Assembly: GCF_003605195.1 (NCBI RefSeq)
Contig: NZ_QYOS01000018.1
Span: forward strand, 62,001-126,000
Source of the DNA: Aurantiacibacter odishensis
Lineage (GTDB): Bacteria; Pseudomonadota; Alphaproteobacteria; Sphingomonadales; Sphingomonadaceae
Direction: 5' to 3'
DNA: 64,000 bases
In this document: positions 36,484-45,755 of the stretch, in pieces
Position numbering within the stretch: the first letter of the stretch is position 1
How the letters are laid out: the number at the start of each line of letters is the position of its first letter
Notes under the pieces: generated by a model
What the model was told of the DNA's origin: nothing
The model's input: only the letters and a program-made list of their open reading frames with translations
Database searches by the model: none
Made by a program: the position numbers and the translations under genes

Positions 36484-37551
36484 ATGCTGAAGACTCTCGA
36501 TAACCTGTCGGCAGGCAGCCTGTCGTTCCTGCAGAAACTCCCGCTCGCGCGCGACAAGCCGTGGGTGGGATACCTCGTGGCTGCGCTGGCGAGCCTGGCA
36601 GGATACTTCGCCCGCGTCTGGGTGAGCGATGCCCTGCCGGACGGCTTCCCCTACATCACCTTCTTCCCCCCGGTGATCCTCACCGCCTTCTTCTTCGGGG
36701 CTCGTCCCGGCGCGCTGGCCGGTCTGCTGTGCGGGTTGATGAGCTGGTATTTCTTCATCCCGCCTCTCGGCAGCTTCGCGCTGGATTACCGTGCAGTAGT
36801 GGCGCTGTTGTTCTTTGCAGGGATCGTGGTGGTGGACATCGCCCTCGTGCACTGGATGCAGGTGGCCAACGCGCGACTTGCGATAGAGCAGCAGCGCAGC
36901 ACCGAACTCGCCGAAACGCGCGAGATGCTGTTCCAGGAATTGCAGCACCGGGTCGGCAACAACCTGCAGATGATGTCTTCCATCCTCAACCTGCAGGAGC
37001 GACGCGTGGCCGAAGGGCCGGGCAAGTCGGCCTTGTCCGACGCGTCACGCAGGCTCGGGCTCGTGGGCCGATTGCAACGCACGCTCTACAGCGCCGATGG
37101 CGCGCAACTGTCTCTGGCGAGCTATATCGACCGTATCGTGAAGGATACGCTGGAGACTTCGGGACGGACGGATATCTCCTATATCTTCGATGCCCAGGCG
37201 AGCGGTGCCTTGCCGACGGAGAGCGCGGTGCCCACGGCATTGATCGTCGCAGAGGCCATCAGCAATTCCATCGAGCACGGTTACGCTGATGGCGGTGGTC
37301 CGATCGAGGTAACGCTGGTGGGAGGCGAGAACGGTGACGATTACATCATCTGCGTCCAGGACGAGGGTCAAGGTTTGAAAGAGGGCTTCGATCTGAAATG
37401 TGCCGATAGCCTCGGCCTGCGTATCGCGGTAAGCCTCGCTCGCGGCCTCGATGGCGAATTCACGCTCGATAACCGCGAAGACGGAAAAGGCGCAATCGCC
37501 CGCCTCGTCATTCCCCTGCCCGTGGAGGAGGACACCAATGCTACCGCGTGA
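36484..37551 (+). CDS. DUF4118 membrane sensor histidine kinase (HisKA_2)
   Basis: The 355 aa protein has a DUF4118-like N-terminal TM region (about residues 28-125, four helices), a HisKA_2 phosphoacceptor (ELQHRVGNNLQMMSSILNLQ, His in LQHR) and an HWE-type ATPase domain (ALIVAEAISNSIEHG, VQDEGQGLKEG). Such kinases often feed the alphaproteobacterial general stress response. No response regulator is adjacent; it overlaps the next gene by 14 bp. Confidence 0.87.
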   Translation: MLKTLDNLSAGSLSFLQKLPLARDKPWVGYLVAALASLAGYFARVWVSDALPDGFPYITFFPPVILTAFFFGARPGALAGLLCGLMSWYFFIPPLGSFALDYRAVVALLFFAGIVVVDIALVHWMQVANARLAIEQQRSTELAETREMLFQELQHRVGNNLQMMSSILNLQERRVAEGPGKSALSDASRRLGLVGRLQRTLYSADGAQLSLASYIDRIVKDTLETSGRTDISYIFDAQASGALPTESAVPTALIVAEAISNSIEHGYADGGGPIEVTLVGGENGDDYIICVQDEGQGLKEGFDLKCADSLGLRIAVSLARGLDGEFTLDNREDGKGAIARLVIPLPVEEDTNATA

Positions 37552-38224
37552 GGAACTGGCGACCGCGCAGATACCCGGCGGCGACACGCTGACACTGGTC
37601 AGCCACGGGCGCGATTTCATCATCATGCTGGGCCGCGACGAGCTTATGGGCACGCGCATGCAGTTCAGCGAGGAGCAACTTGCCCGCCTGACGCTGGAGC
37701 GGCTGGACACGCCTGCCCCGCGCGTGCTGATCGGCGGCTACGGCATGGGTTTCACTTTCCGTGCTGCGTTGGCGGCGCTGCCCGACACCGGCGGCGAAGT
37801 GGTTGTGGCCGAAGTGGTCGAGGACATCCTTCAATGGGCGAAGGGCCCGCTGGCCGGGTTGACGAGCGATTGCCTGGACGACCCGCGCGGTGATGTCGTC
37901 ATCGCCGATGTCGCCGCGCTGGTGGACGATGCGGTGGACGGCACCACGCCTCGCTACGACGCGATCCTGCTGGACGTGGACAACGGCCCCGACGGGATCG
38001 TGCGAGAGGGCAACGAACGGCTCTACACCCGCACCGGCATCGGCCGCTTGCGCGATGCCTTGAACGTGGGCGGCGTACTGGCCGTGTGGTCTGCCGCGCC
38101 CGATCACAAGTTCACCCGCCGCCTGATGGATGCGGGGCTCGATGTCGACGTGCAGCGCGTGCGTGCCCGACCCAACAACAAGGGCCCCCAGCACACCATC
38201 TGGTTCGCTCGCCGCCAGCGGTAG
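37538..38224 (+). CDS. Spermidine synthase-like protein
   Basis: The 228 aa Rossmann-fold protein resembles SpeE-like methyltransferases/aminopropyltransferases: APRVLIGGYGMGFTFRAALA (cofactor loop), EVVVAEVVEDILQWA, RYDAILLDVDNGPDGIV. GGAGGAGG precedes the ATG at 37538, which lies inside the kinase gene. It lacks the N-terminal beta region of full SpeE. Polyamine synthesis is not assured. Confidence 0.75.
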   Translation: MLPREELATAQIPGGDTLTLVSHGRDFIIMLGRDELMGTRMQFSEEQLARLTLERLDTPAPRVLIGGYGMGFTFRAALAALPDTGGEVVVAEVVEDILQWAKGPLAGLTSDCLDDPRGDVVIADVAALVDDAVDGTTPRYDAILLDVDNGPDGIVREGNERLYTRTGIGRLRDALNVGGVLAVWSAAPDHKFTRRLMDAGLDVDVQRVRARPNNKGPQHTIWFARRQR

Positions 38225-38295
38225 CGCAAACCATCTTCCCTCCGCGCAGTCCGGTGCTAGTCTTCCGGACAAAAGCAATCTGGGAAGGTTGAGCG

Positions 38296-39360
38296 ATGAG
38301 CGAACAGGATATCCATTTCGGCAAGGTGGAGGCGATGGCCGGCAAGGTCATGGGGCACGTGGCAGGTGCTGTCAGTGTCATGATGGCATACATGGGCGAT
38401 CAGGCGGGGGTCTGGGCGGCGATGGACGGTGAAGGCCCGATGACGCTGGACCAGCTGGCCGCGAAGACCGGAATTGAGCCCAAGTACCTGCGCGAATGGC
38501 TGGGTTCGGTCGCGGCGGCGGGGTACGTCGAATTCGATGGCGAGAAAGAGACCTTCGAACTGACGCCAGAGGCCGCGCTGATCTTCACTCGAGAAGGCCA
38601 GCCGCTGTGCATGCAGGGCTTCTTCCAGGCCGTGGTGGCACAGTACGACACGCATGAGAAGGCGGTGGAGGTATTCAAGTCCGGCGAGGGGCGCCCGTGG
38701 TCGGACCACTCGCAGTGCCTGTTCTGCGGCACGGACCGCTTCTTCCGTCCGGGCTACGAAGCGAACCTGATTTCCAACTGGCTCCCCTCGCTCGAAGGCG
38801 TGACGGAGAAGCTGGCGGCCGGGGCCAAGGTGGCCGACATCGGCTGCGGCTACGGCAGTTCCACCATCCTGATGGCGAAGGAATACCCGCAGTCGCACTT
38901 CGTCGGCATCGACTTTCACGAGCCTTCCATCGAGACCGCCAGAGCGCGGGCGAAGGAGCAGGGCGTGGAAAACGTGGAGTTCCACGTCGCGAAGGCGCAG
39001 GATTTCGAGGGCGACGGCTTCGACTTCGCTTGCATCTTCGATGCCCTGCACGACATTGGCGACCCTGTCGGCGCGGCAAAGCATATTCGCGAAGCGATGA
39101 AACCGGACGGCACCTTCATGGTGGTGGAACCGATGGCGGGCGACACCATGGCGGAGAACATGCACCCGATGGGGCAGATATTCTACGGCTTCAGCTGCAT
39201 GGGCTGCGTGCCGGTGTCGCTATCCCAGGAAGTTGGGCTGGGCCTTGGCGCACAGGCCGGGCAGAAACGGCTGGCAGCGGTGCTGAACGAGGCAGGATTT
39301 GCGAACGTGCGCCGGGCGACTGAGACGCCGTCGAACATGGTGCTCGAAGCCAGGGTCTAA
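38296..39360 (+). CDS. Class I SAM methyltransferase with N-terminal winged helix
   Basis: The 354 aa protein has an N-terminal dimerisation/wHTH region (MTLDQLAAKTGIEPKYLREW) and a C-terminal Rossmann domain with the SAM motif VADIGCGYGSSTILMA. The layout is like Rv2258c-type small-molecule methyltransferases. The substrate is unknown. It is transcribed alone. Confidence 0.82.
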   Translation: MSEQDIHFGKVEAMAGKVMGHVAGAVSVMMAYMGDQAGVWAAMDGEGPMTLDQLAAKTGIEPKYLREWLGSVAAAGYVEFDGEKETFELTPEAALIFTREGQPLCMQGFFQAVVAQYDTHEKAVEVFKSGEGRPWSDHSQCLFCGTDRFFRPGYEANLISNWLPSLEGVTEKLAAGAKVADIGCGYGSSTILMAKEYPQSHFVGIDFHEPSIETARARAKEQGVENVEFHVAKAQDFEGDGFDFACIFDALHDIGDPVGAAKHIREAMKPDGTFMVVEPMAGDTMAENMHPMGQIFYGFSCMGCVPVSLSQEVGLGLGAQAGQKRLAAVLNEAGFANVRRATETPSNMVLEARV

Positions 39361-39374
39361 TCCGACTTCGCTGC

Positions 39375-39893
39375 CTAGACCGCAGCGGCGCGGATCTGCC
39401 CGAGGTAATCCATCTTGCCCACGTCCACCCCGACGTGGCGCAGGATGGCGTAGGCCGTCGTTGCGTGGAAGAAGAAGTTCGGCTGCGAGAAGCTGAGCAG
39501 GAAATGCTCGCCAGCGAACGGAATGTCGACGTTGTGCGGCTTGTAGACGAAATGCACTTCCTGCCCCACGAAGCTTTCCAGTTCACCGATGGAGAGCGCG
39601 CGCAGCTTGTTTTCCGCCGCGCCGAGGTTCAGCCGCATCTGTTCAAGCTCGGTCGTCGGGTCTTCGAGGTCGGGGTTCATCTCGCCCTTGCGCACCGCCT
39701 CGATCGCGCCCAGCGAGTGGCAGATCATCCAGTTCACCTGCTTGGGGAACGGGGCCATGTCTTCCCGCAGGCAGGCCGTGGCGATGGTTTCTTCCGATAT
39801 GTCGCTGGCCTTGGCTTTCTCGATCCAGCCCTGCGCTGCATTCAGCATCTGGATCATGGTCGGCACCGTGGCATCGTACAGCGAAATCGGCAT
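39375..39893 (-). CDS. DUF1993 family protein
   Basis: The 172 aa helical protein starts MPISLYDATVPTMIQMLNAA with GAGGGA upstream. It matches the DUF1993 pattern, including the DMAPFPKQVNWMICHSLGAI segment and the FVYKPHNVDIPFAGEHFLLS end. The function is not established. A long in-frame upstream extension overlaps the divergent SDR gene and is not used. Confidence 0.85.
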   Translation of the reverse strand: MPISLYDATVPTMIQMLNAAQGWIEKAKASDISEETIATACLREDMAPFPKQVNWMICHSLGAIEAVRKGEMNPDLEDPTTELEQMRLNLGAAENKLRALSIGELESFVGQEVHFVYKPHNVDIPFAGEHFLLSFSQPNFFFHATTAYAILRHVGVDVGKMDYLGQIRAAAV

Positions 39894-40053
39894 GTCTGTT
39901 CCCTCATACGGCGCGTATCCCTGCGCCAGCCCGCTTTCATAGCTGCCACCAGTGGCACCCATCTGCAAGTTTGGACGGACCTTTGGCCTCATTCCTTTAT
40001 GCGTGACATTCACGAGCCTGCTGGCATTGTGGAGCGCGGAGAGGGAGCGATTC

Positions 40054-41001
40054 ATGGAACATCTGGAGGGCCGCGTCGCCTTCATCACCGGCGGTGCCAG
40101 CGGCATCGGTCTCGGCATGGCCAAGGCCTTCCTGGCAGAGGGCATGAAGGTCAGTCTAGCGGACTGGAACGACGATCACATCGCCAAGGCAAAGGCCGCG
40201 CTGCCAGGCAACAATGCCGTTTATTTCGTGAAAGCCAACGTGGCCGACCGGGGCAACCTCCGCGCCGCCGTTGACGAGACGCTGAAGCATTTCGGAAAGA
40301 TCCACGTGCTGTGCAACAACGCCGGGGTGAACGGCGGCGGTACGGCAGCCAGCCCCGATTTCGACGATTGGGACAAGGCGCTTTCGGTCAACCTCGGCGG
40401 CGTGGTCAACGGCACCAAGATCGTCGTGCCTATCATCCGTGCGCAGGGCGAGGGCGGCCACGTGGTCAACACCAGTTCGATGGCAGGTGTCGTCCCGCTG
40501 CCGGGCCTCGCCGCCTATTCCACGGCCAAGTACGCGGTGCGCGGTTTCTCTGAGTCCCTGCGTATCCAGCTTGCCGAGAAGGGTATCGGCGTGTCCTGCC
40601 TGTTTCCCGGTGCCACCCGCACCGCTCTGGTGCCGACCCCGGAAGACGATTCGACACTGGACGAGGAAAACGCGCCGCAGTTCCTCAAGGACCTGTGGGA
40701 CGCGATGCGCGGAGCGATCGACCCTGAAGATACCGGCCGCGCCGTGGTGGAGGCCATTCGCGAGAACCGTTTCTACATCTTCACCAACAGGGAATTCCTC
40801 GAGGAAGTGACGGAGCGGCACCGCGAGATCGAGGAGGCGTTCCCCGATGACGAGCCGACCCCCGGCCGCGTGAAATTCGAAAACGCCCGGCGCGCAATGG
40901 TGAAGAACCTGATGGCGCCCGGCAATCGTCCCGTGCCGCAAGCGGACTATGGCGATATGACACTCGATCTCGGCTCCCGGCCCCCGGAAGGAAATACCTG
41001 A
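40054..41001 (+). CDS. Short-chain dehydrogenase/reductase
   Basis: The 315 aa SDR has the nucleotide motif TGGASGIG, NNAG, catalytic Ser in TSSMAG and YSTAKYAVRG (Tyr/Lys). A longer C-terminal tail (about 60 residues) than the minimal SDR is present. GGGAG precedes the ATG. It is 2 bp from an MFS gene, so the two act together, perhaps oxidising an imported aromatic or terpenoid alcohol. Confidence 0.85.
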   Translation: MEHLEGRVAFITGGASGIGLGMAKAFLAEGMKVSLADWNDDHIAKAKAALPGNNAVYFVKANVADRGNLRAAVDETLKHFGKIHVLCNNAGVNGGGTAASPDFDDWDKALSVNLGGVVNGTKIVVPIIRAQGEGGHVVNTSSMAGVVPLPGLAAYSTAKYAVRGFSESLRIQLAEKGIGVSCLFPGATRTALVPTPEDDSTLDEENAPQFLKDLWDAMRGAIDPEDTGRAVVEAIRENRFYIFTNREFLEEVTERHREIEEAFPDDEPTPGRVKFENARRAMVKNLMAPGNRPVPQADYGDMTLDLGSRPPEGNT

Positions 41002-41003
41002 CC

Positions 41004-42359
41004 ATGGCGAGCAACCCAGTGAAGACCACGTTCGGCGATGCGTTGAATGCGCAGCCTGTCAAACCCGTGCAGTGGGCGATTGTCACCGTCTGTATGCTGG
41101 TGCTGGTGTGCGACGGTATCGACCTGCAATTGCTCGGCGTTGTTGCGCCCAAGGTGATGGAGGCTTTCGACGTCACCCGCTCCACCTTCGGCATTGCCAT
41201 GATGGCGGCGCTGATCGGCTTTGGCCTTGGCGGCTGGGGCGGGGGCTGGCTGGGCGATGCCATTGGGCGGCGCTGGACGCTGGTGATCGCGGCGCTGGTA
41301 TTCTCGCTGGGCACGATGGCGGCGGCGACCTCGGAAGGGGTCTGGACCATGGCCTTCTGGCGCATGTTCGCAGGGCTCGGCTTTGGCGGGGCCTATGCCA
41401 ACGCGCTGGCGATGGCCGGTGAATGGTTGCCGGATCGCTGGCGCCCGGTGGTGGTCAGCACGCTGGCGGTGGGCACGCCCATTGGGGGAACCATCGTGGG
41501 CTGGATCGGACCGGACCTGGAACGCGCATACGGCTGGGAAGGCACTTTCCTGATTTTCGGCATGGGCACGCTGCTGGTGGTGGTGGCGATCTGGGCCGTG
41601 CTGCGGGACAGTCCGTCCTTCCTGCTGGCGCGCGGACGGCGTGAACAGGCGGAAAAGAACGCGAAGCTGGTTCTGGACGAGGACATTGATCTGGCACCCG
41701 ACCGGCACGAGACAGATGTTGCCGACGGCCCGCAGATCGGCGTGCTGCATCCAAGCAATTTCCGCCTCAATCTGGGCATCGGTATCGCTTTCGCGGCAGC
41801 CACGCTGGTCGCCTACGGCATTCTCAGCTGGGGAACCACGTTCCTGACGGCGCAGGATTTTACTCTGGATCAGGCGGGTGACGCCGTAGCGCTGGCAGGG
41901 ATCAGCTCGATGGTCGGCTCCATCCTCGTCGGCATCGTGATGCGCCGCTTCGGCTCGCGCATCGTCATGGCAGTGCTTTCCGCGATGATGGTGGTGTGGA
42001 TGCTGGTTATCGGCTCCACGATCGAGGGGCTTCCCGCCGTGCTGGACGACGAAACCCGCAGTTCTGTGACCTGGCTTGTCGGCCTCTCCGGCTTTGCATT
42101 CAGCGCCGCGATCGCAGGCATGTACGTGATGATGACGCATGGCTATCCGCCCAGTTGCCGCTCAGGAGGTATCGGTTTCGGCATCTTCATGAGCCGCGTG
42201 GGCGCCGTTTCCGCCACGGGTCTGGGCGGTGCGCTGCTGGATTTCGGAGGCGAAAGCGTCTGGCCGTTCTTCGGTACGCTTGCTGCTGCGGGGGCGCTAG
42301 TCGCTGCCGCCGCATTTGTCGTCGACCGGCACGTGCCTCCGCTCGGGCAAGCTGGCTGA
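41004..42359 (+). CDS. MFS transporter, aromatic acid:H+ symporter type
   Basis: The 451 aa protein has 12 predicted TM helices. The first-helix motif CDGIDLQLLGVVAPKVMEAF and the loop GGWLGDAIGRRW fit the AAHS branch (PcaK/BenK-like). It probably imports aromatic or other organic acids. It follows the SDR gene by 2 bp. Confidence 0.82.
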   Translation: MASNPVKTTFGDALNAQPVKPVQWAIVTVCMLVLVCDGIDLQLLGVVAPKVMEAFDVTRSTFGIAMMAALIGFGLGGWGGGWLGDAIGRRWTLVIAALVFSLGTMAAATSEGVWTMAFWRMFAGLGFGGAYANALAMAGEWLPDRWRPVVVSTLAVGTPIGGTIVGWIGPDLERAYGWEGTFLIFGMGTLLVVVAIWAVLRDSPSFLLARGRREQAEKNAKLVLDEDIDLAPDRHETDVADGPQIGVLHPSNFRLNLGIGIAFAAATLVAYGILSWGTTFLTAQDFTLDQAGDAVALAGISSMVGSILVGIVMRRFGSRIVMAVLSAMMVVWMLVIGSTIEGLPAVLDDETRSSVTWLVGLSGFAFSAAIAGMYVMMTHGYPPSCRSGGIGFGIFMSRVGAVSATGLGGALLDFGGESVWPFFGTLAAAGALVAAAAFVVDRHVPPLGQAG

Positions 42360-42556
42360 CACGTCGGTTCAGACTGTGGATCAGTCCTGTTTTCCCCTGA
42401 TTTCGAGGGAACACAGCCATGCTGTCGGGAGTAGCAGAAGTTCGAGCCGTCGGGCCTTGATCCAACGCCGCCCTTGGAATTGCCGCGCATGATTGGCATG
42501 GGGTGGCATCCACCGGGCCGGTGGGACCGTGAAGTAGAGAAAAGGGCGCCAGCCAC

Positions 42557-43195
42557 GTGAGTTCAAATGAGCAGGCTTTGACCAGGAACGGCACGAGGCG
42601 CGGGCCTATCAGCCGGTTGCTGGGCCCCTTCGCCGTATTCCTTCGCGGCTACATCGAAAATCCGGGTATGGTTGCCTCGGTTATCCCGTCCTCGCGCGTC
42701 ACCATCGATGCAATGCTGGAACGGGTCGACTGGAAGAACTGCAAGCTGTTCGTCGAATACGGACCGGGCGTGGGGACATTCTGTCCCCATATCCTCGACC
42801 GCTTGCCGCCCGGGGGGCAATTGCTGGTGATCGACACCAACCCGCGATTTATCGAGTACCTGAACGAGACGATCGACGACGGACGCTTTCATGCAGTGCT
42901 CGGCTCGGCTGCTGATGTCGAGAAGTATGTCCAGCAACTGGGACACGAGAAAGCGGATTACGTGCTGTCAGGCCTGCCGTTCTCCAGCCTGCCGGAGGAC
43001 GTCGCAACGGCCATCGCAAAGGCCACCCAGCGAGTGATCCGGCCCGGCGGCGCATTCCTTACCTACCAGTTCCGGCCGACGGCGAAGGAACTGACGGAAG
43101 AATATTTCGACCGGATCGAGACTGGCTTCGTCTGGCGCAACATACCACCATGTCTGCTTGTTTGGGGCTGGAAGGAACCCGTAGAGGCCAGTTAG
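42557..43195 (+). CDS. Phospholipid N-methyltransferase-like SAM methyltransferase
   Basis: The 212 aa protein starts at GTG. VASVIPSSRV and FVEYGPGVGTFC are typical of the PmtA/rRNA adenine-methyltransferase-like class (GxGTG variant), with LVIDTNPRF and LSGLPFSSLP following. It may methylate phosphatidylethanolamine. A bidirectional-looking terminator separates it from gcrA. Confidence 0.75.
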   Translation: MSSNEQALTRNGTRRGPISRLLGPFAVFLRGYIENPGMVASVIPSSRVTIDAMLERVDWKNCKLFVEYGPGVGTFCPHILDRLPPGGQLLVIDTNPRFIEYLNETIDDGRFHAVLGSAADVEKYVQQLGHEKADYVLSGLPFSSLPEDVATAIAKATQRVIRPGGAFLTYQFRPTAKELTEEYFDRIETGFVWRNIPPCLLVWGWKEPVEAS

Positions 43196-43228
43196 GCCAG
43201 ATTCCCAGCATTGCGGGACAAAGAAAAA

Positions 43229-43263
43229 GCCCGCCATCCGGTCTCGGATAGCGGGCCTTTTCC
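43229..43263. terminator. Bidirectional terminator between PmtA-like gene and gcrA
   Basis: GCCCGC-ATCC pairs with GGAT-GCGGGC around GGTCTC, with an A-run on the left and CCTTTT on the right, so it can end both converging transcripts. Confidence 0.85.
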
Positions 43264-43293
43264 AACTCAGTATGGCCTGTCGCTGTCGCGCGG

Positions 43294-43980
43294 TCAGCGA
43301 ACCCGCGGGCCACCGAAAGGCAGCGGGGGCGGGGGGCGGCGCACGCCGCGCGGAAGCTGCGCCTGATAGGCCCGACCGCAGTGCTCCACGCAATATGGGA
43401 AACCAGGGTTCACCTTCTCGCCGCAGAAATGGAAGTCGGGTTCGCCCGGATGGCCCATCGGCCAGCGGCACACCCGGTCATTCAGATCGAGCAGGCTGGT
43501 CTTGTCCGCGATAGAGGGATCGGGCTTGGCCGGCACGAGGCGACGGGGCGGGGCAGGGGGAATCGGCGCCTGCTGGTCGCCCGGACCCTGCCGCAGGAAG
43601 CCGCCAGGACCGTAGGAAACGATCTTGGGCAAGTCTTCCCGCTTGTCGGGCATGGGCTGGTTGGCGTTGGTGGGCGCTGCTTCTTCGCTCCTGGGTTCGG
43701 CCGCCTTGGGAGCTTCGGGCTCCTTTGCCTTCTTGGGCGCGGGTGCCTTCGGCTTTGGCTTGGCGGCAGCGGGCTTCGCCGCGGCTTCCTTCTTCTTGGC
43801 GGCCTTCTTCTTCTCGTTCGCCTTCACCGGGCTGGGGCGTGCCTTCAGGCCCAGCCGGTGCGCCTTGCCGATGACAGCGTTGCGCGAGACACCGCCGAGT
43901 TCGGTGGCGATTTCGCTCGCGGTCGCGCCGCCCTCCCACATCTTGGTAAGGGTGGCGATGCGTTCTTCGGTCCAACTCAT
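43294..43980 (-). CDS. gcrA: Cell cycle regulator GcrA
   Basis: The 228 aa protein begins MSWTEERIATLTKMWEGGAT, the GcrA DNA-binding domain (SRNAVIGKAHRLGLKAR), followed by a long Lys/Ala/Pro linker and a C-terminal sigma70-binding segment with Cys/His (CRWPMGHPGEPDFHFCGEKV). GcrA activates cell-cycle genes at CcrM-methylated GANTC sites. A GATTC site lies about 10 bp upstream of the start. Confidence 0.95.
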   Translation of the reverse strand: MSWTEERIATLTKMWEGGATASEIATELGGVSRNAVIGKAHRLGLKARPSPVKANEKKKAAKKKEAAAKPAAAKPKPKAPAPKKAKEPEAPKAAEPRSEEAAPTNANQPMPDKREDLPKIVSYGPGGFLRQGPGDQQAPIPPAPPRRLVPAKPDPSIADKTSLLDLNDRVCRWPMGHPGEPDFHFCGEKVNPGFPYCVEHCGRAYQAQLPRGVRRPPPPLPFGGPRVR

Positions 43981-44067
43981 GGGATAAACAGATTCCGTTC
44001 GTGTCGGCCCCTGTAGGGCCATCTCTAGTTCTTGCCAGCCCGGCCATAGGGAGATAGTCGCGCCCCC

Positions 44068-44958
44068 ATGGTCGATCAAGCACCCGCTACAAACTCCGCA
44101 CAAGGCGAATTCATCGCATCAGGCAGCAATGCCGGGCGCAAATTCCCGCCGAAGGGAGAGCCGCAGATCACCGGGATCAACCGGATCGGGCTGTGGAGCC
44201 TCTATATTAAGGAAATCCGCCGCTTTCTCAAGGTGCAGACGCAGACGGTGTGGGCACCTGCCGTTACCACCCTGCTGTTCCTTGTGATCTTCACCGTCGC
44301 GCTGGGGCGCGGCGGGCGTGAAATCCTGGGGGTGAACTTCGGCACTTTCGTGGCGCCCGGCCTGATTATGATGGGCATGATGCAAAATGCTTTTGCCAAT
44401 TCCAGCTTCAGCCTGCTGGCCGGCAAGCTGCAAGGGACGATCATCGACCTGCTGATGCCGCCACTGTCGGAGGCCGAACTGATGATCGGCATCGTCATGG
44501 CAGCCATCACGCGCGCGGTGATGGTCGGCGGCGCGGTGGCGCTGGCCATGCTGCTGTACCCGGATGTCGACCTTTCCGTGGCGCATCCCTGGGCGGTCGT
44601 ATGGTTCGGCCTGATGGGCGCCACCATGCTGGCGATCTTCGGCCTGCTGGCCAGCATCTGGGCGGAGAAGTTCGATCACAACGCCGCGATCACCAATTTC
44701 ATCGTCGCGCCGCTGAGCCTGCTGTCGGGCACGTTCTACGTGATTTCCAACCTCTCGCCCTTCTTCCAGGCGGTGAGCAAGGCCAACCCGTTCTTCTACA
44801 TGATTTCGGGCTTCCGCTACGGCTTCCTGGGTGTCAGCGATATCGGGAATGACAACGCCCATGTGGTCGGCGCGGCCATCGGCGTCGGCGTGCTCAACCT
44901 GGTGCTGGGCGTGATTACCTACCGCGTGCTGAAGAGCGGCTGGAAGATCAAGTCGTAA
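44068..44958 (+). CDS. ABC-2 type transporter permease
   Basis: The 296 aa protein has about 35 cytoplasmic residues, then six TM helices of the ABC-2 pattern (AYTLLFLVIFTVALGRG-like, SLLSGTFYVISNLSPFFQAV). The 'PLSLLSGTFYP'-like motif near helix 5 is typical of drug/polysaccharide exporters. No ATPase gene is adjacent, so its partner must be elsewhere. It is divergent from gcrA. Confidence 0.85.
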   Translation: MVDQAPATNSAQGEFIASGSNAGRKFPPKGEPQITGINRIGLWSLYIKEIRRFLKVQTQTVWAPAVTTLLFLVIFTVALGRGGREILGVNFGTFVAPGLIMMGMMQNAFANSSFSLLAGKLQGTIIDLLMPPLSEAELMIGIVMAAITRAVMVGGAVALAMLLYPDVDLSVAHPWAVVWFGLMGATMLAIFGLLASIWAEKFDHNAAITNFIVAPLSLLSGTFYVISNLSPFFQAVSKANPFFYMISGFRYGFLGVSDIGNDNAHVVGAAIGVGVLNLVLGVITYRVLKSGWKIKS

Positions 44959-44962
44959 GGGA

Positions 44963-45343
44963 TCAGTGGGTCAAGCTGCGGCGCAGGCGATAGCGCCCGG
45001 CGCTGAAGTGCTCGAACAACTGATCCACCTGCGGGTGATCGATAGGCTCACCCTCGGTATCGGCCAGCAGATTCTGCTGGCTGACGTAAGCGACGTATGA
45101 GCTGTCTTCGTTCTCTGCCAGCAGGTGATAGAAGGGCTGGTCCCGGTCGGGCCGCTGGCCTTCGGGAATCTGCTCGTACCATTCTTCCGAATTGGCATAG
45201 ACCGGATCGATATCGAAGATCACACCGCGAAAGTCGAACTTGCGGTGTTTCACGATGTCGCCGATGGCAAAGCGGGCACGCGACCGGCGGGGAGCATCGA
45301 TGCGACGACCGGCCTGAGACGAGTAGAATTCCGAGCGATCCAT
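44963..45343 (-). CDS. hspQ: Heat shock protein HspQ
   Basis: The 126 aa protein has the HspQ/YccV core: ARFAIGDIVKHRKFDFRGVI, DQPFYHLLAENEDSSYVAYV, LLADTEGEPIDHPQVDQLFE. In enterobacteria HspQ binds hemimethylated DNA or Lon as a specificity factor. It converges on the ABC-2 permease gene with a 4 bp gap. Confidence 0.92.
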   Translation of the reverse strand: MDRSEFYSSQAGRRIDAPRRSRARFAIGDIVKHRKFDFRGVIFDIDPVYANSEEWYEQIPEGQRPDRDQPFYHLLAENEDSSYVAYVSQQNLLADTEGEPIDHPQVDQLFEHFSAGRYRLRRSLTH

Positions 45344-45507
45344 AGTGCAAATATATGTTGGATGCGCCTTTCGACAAGCGTCGGGGCCTGGCAGTCCCCC
45401 GATTTTGCGAGATTTCGTGAGGAAGGGACTTGGCAAGCACGGATCACTCCGCTAACCGCCGCGCTTCCCTATCGACTGCAGTTTTGCAGACAGCGGATAC
45501 CCCTTGC

Positions 45508-45597
45508 GGAGAGGTGCCGGAGTGGTCGAACGGGGCAGTCTCGAAAACTGTTGAGCCCTTACGGGTTCCGAGGGTTCGAATCCCTCCCTCTCCGCCA
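45508..45597 (+). tRNA. tRNA-Ser(CGA)
   Basis: A 90 nt class II tRNA: acceptor GGAGAGG/CCTCTCC, anticodon loop CTCGAAA gives CGA (reads UCG), a long variable arm (TGAGCCCTTACGGGTTCC) and T-arm GAGGG-TTCGAAT-CCCTC, with encoded GCCA. An integrase gene starts 158 bp downstream, so its 3' end is the likely attachment core. Confidence 0.97.
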
Positions 45598-45755
45598 CCG
45601 GCCTTTTCAGGGCCATCCAGACATCTCCAGAAATGCGCAAAAACCTTTACAATTGCGCCATTTGCGACTCCAATCCCGTCCACGCCAGTCTGCCCCTAGC
45701 CAAATGCATGTTGGGGTAAATTGGGGGTAGCGAAAACTCGGATTGGGGGTATCGG

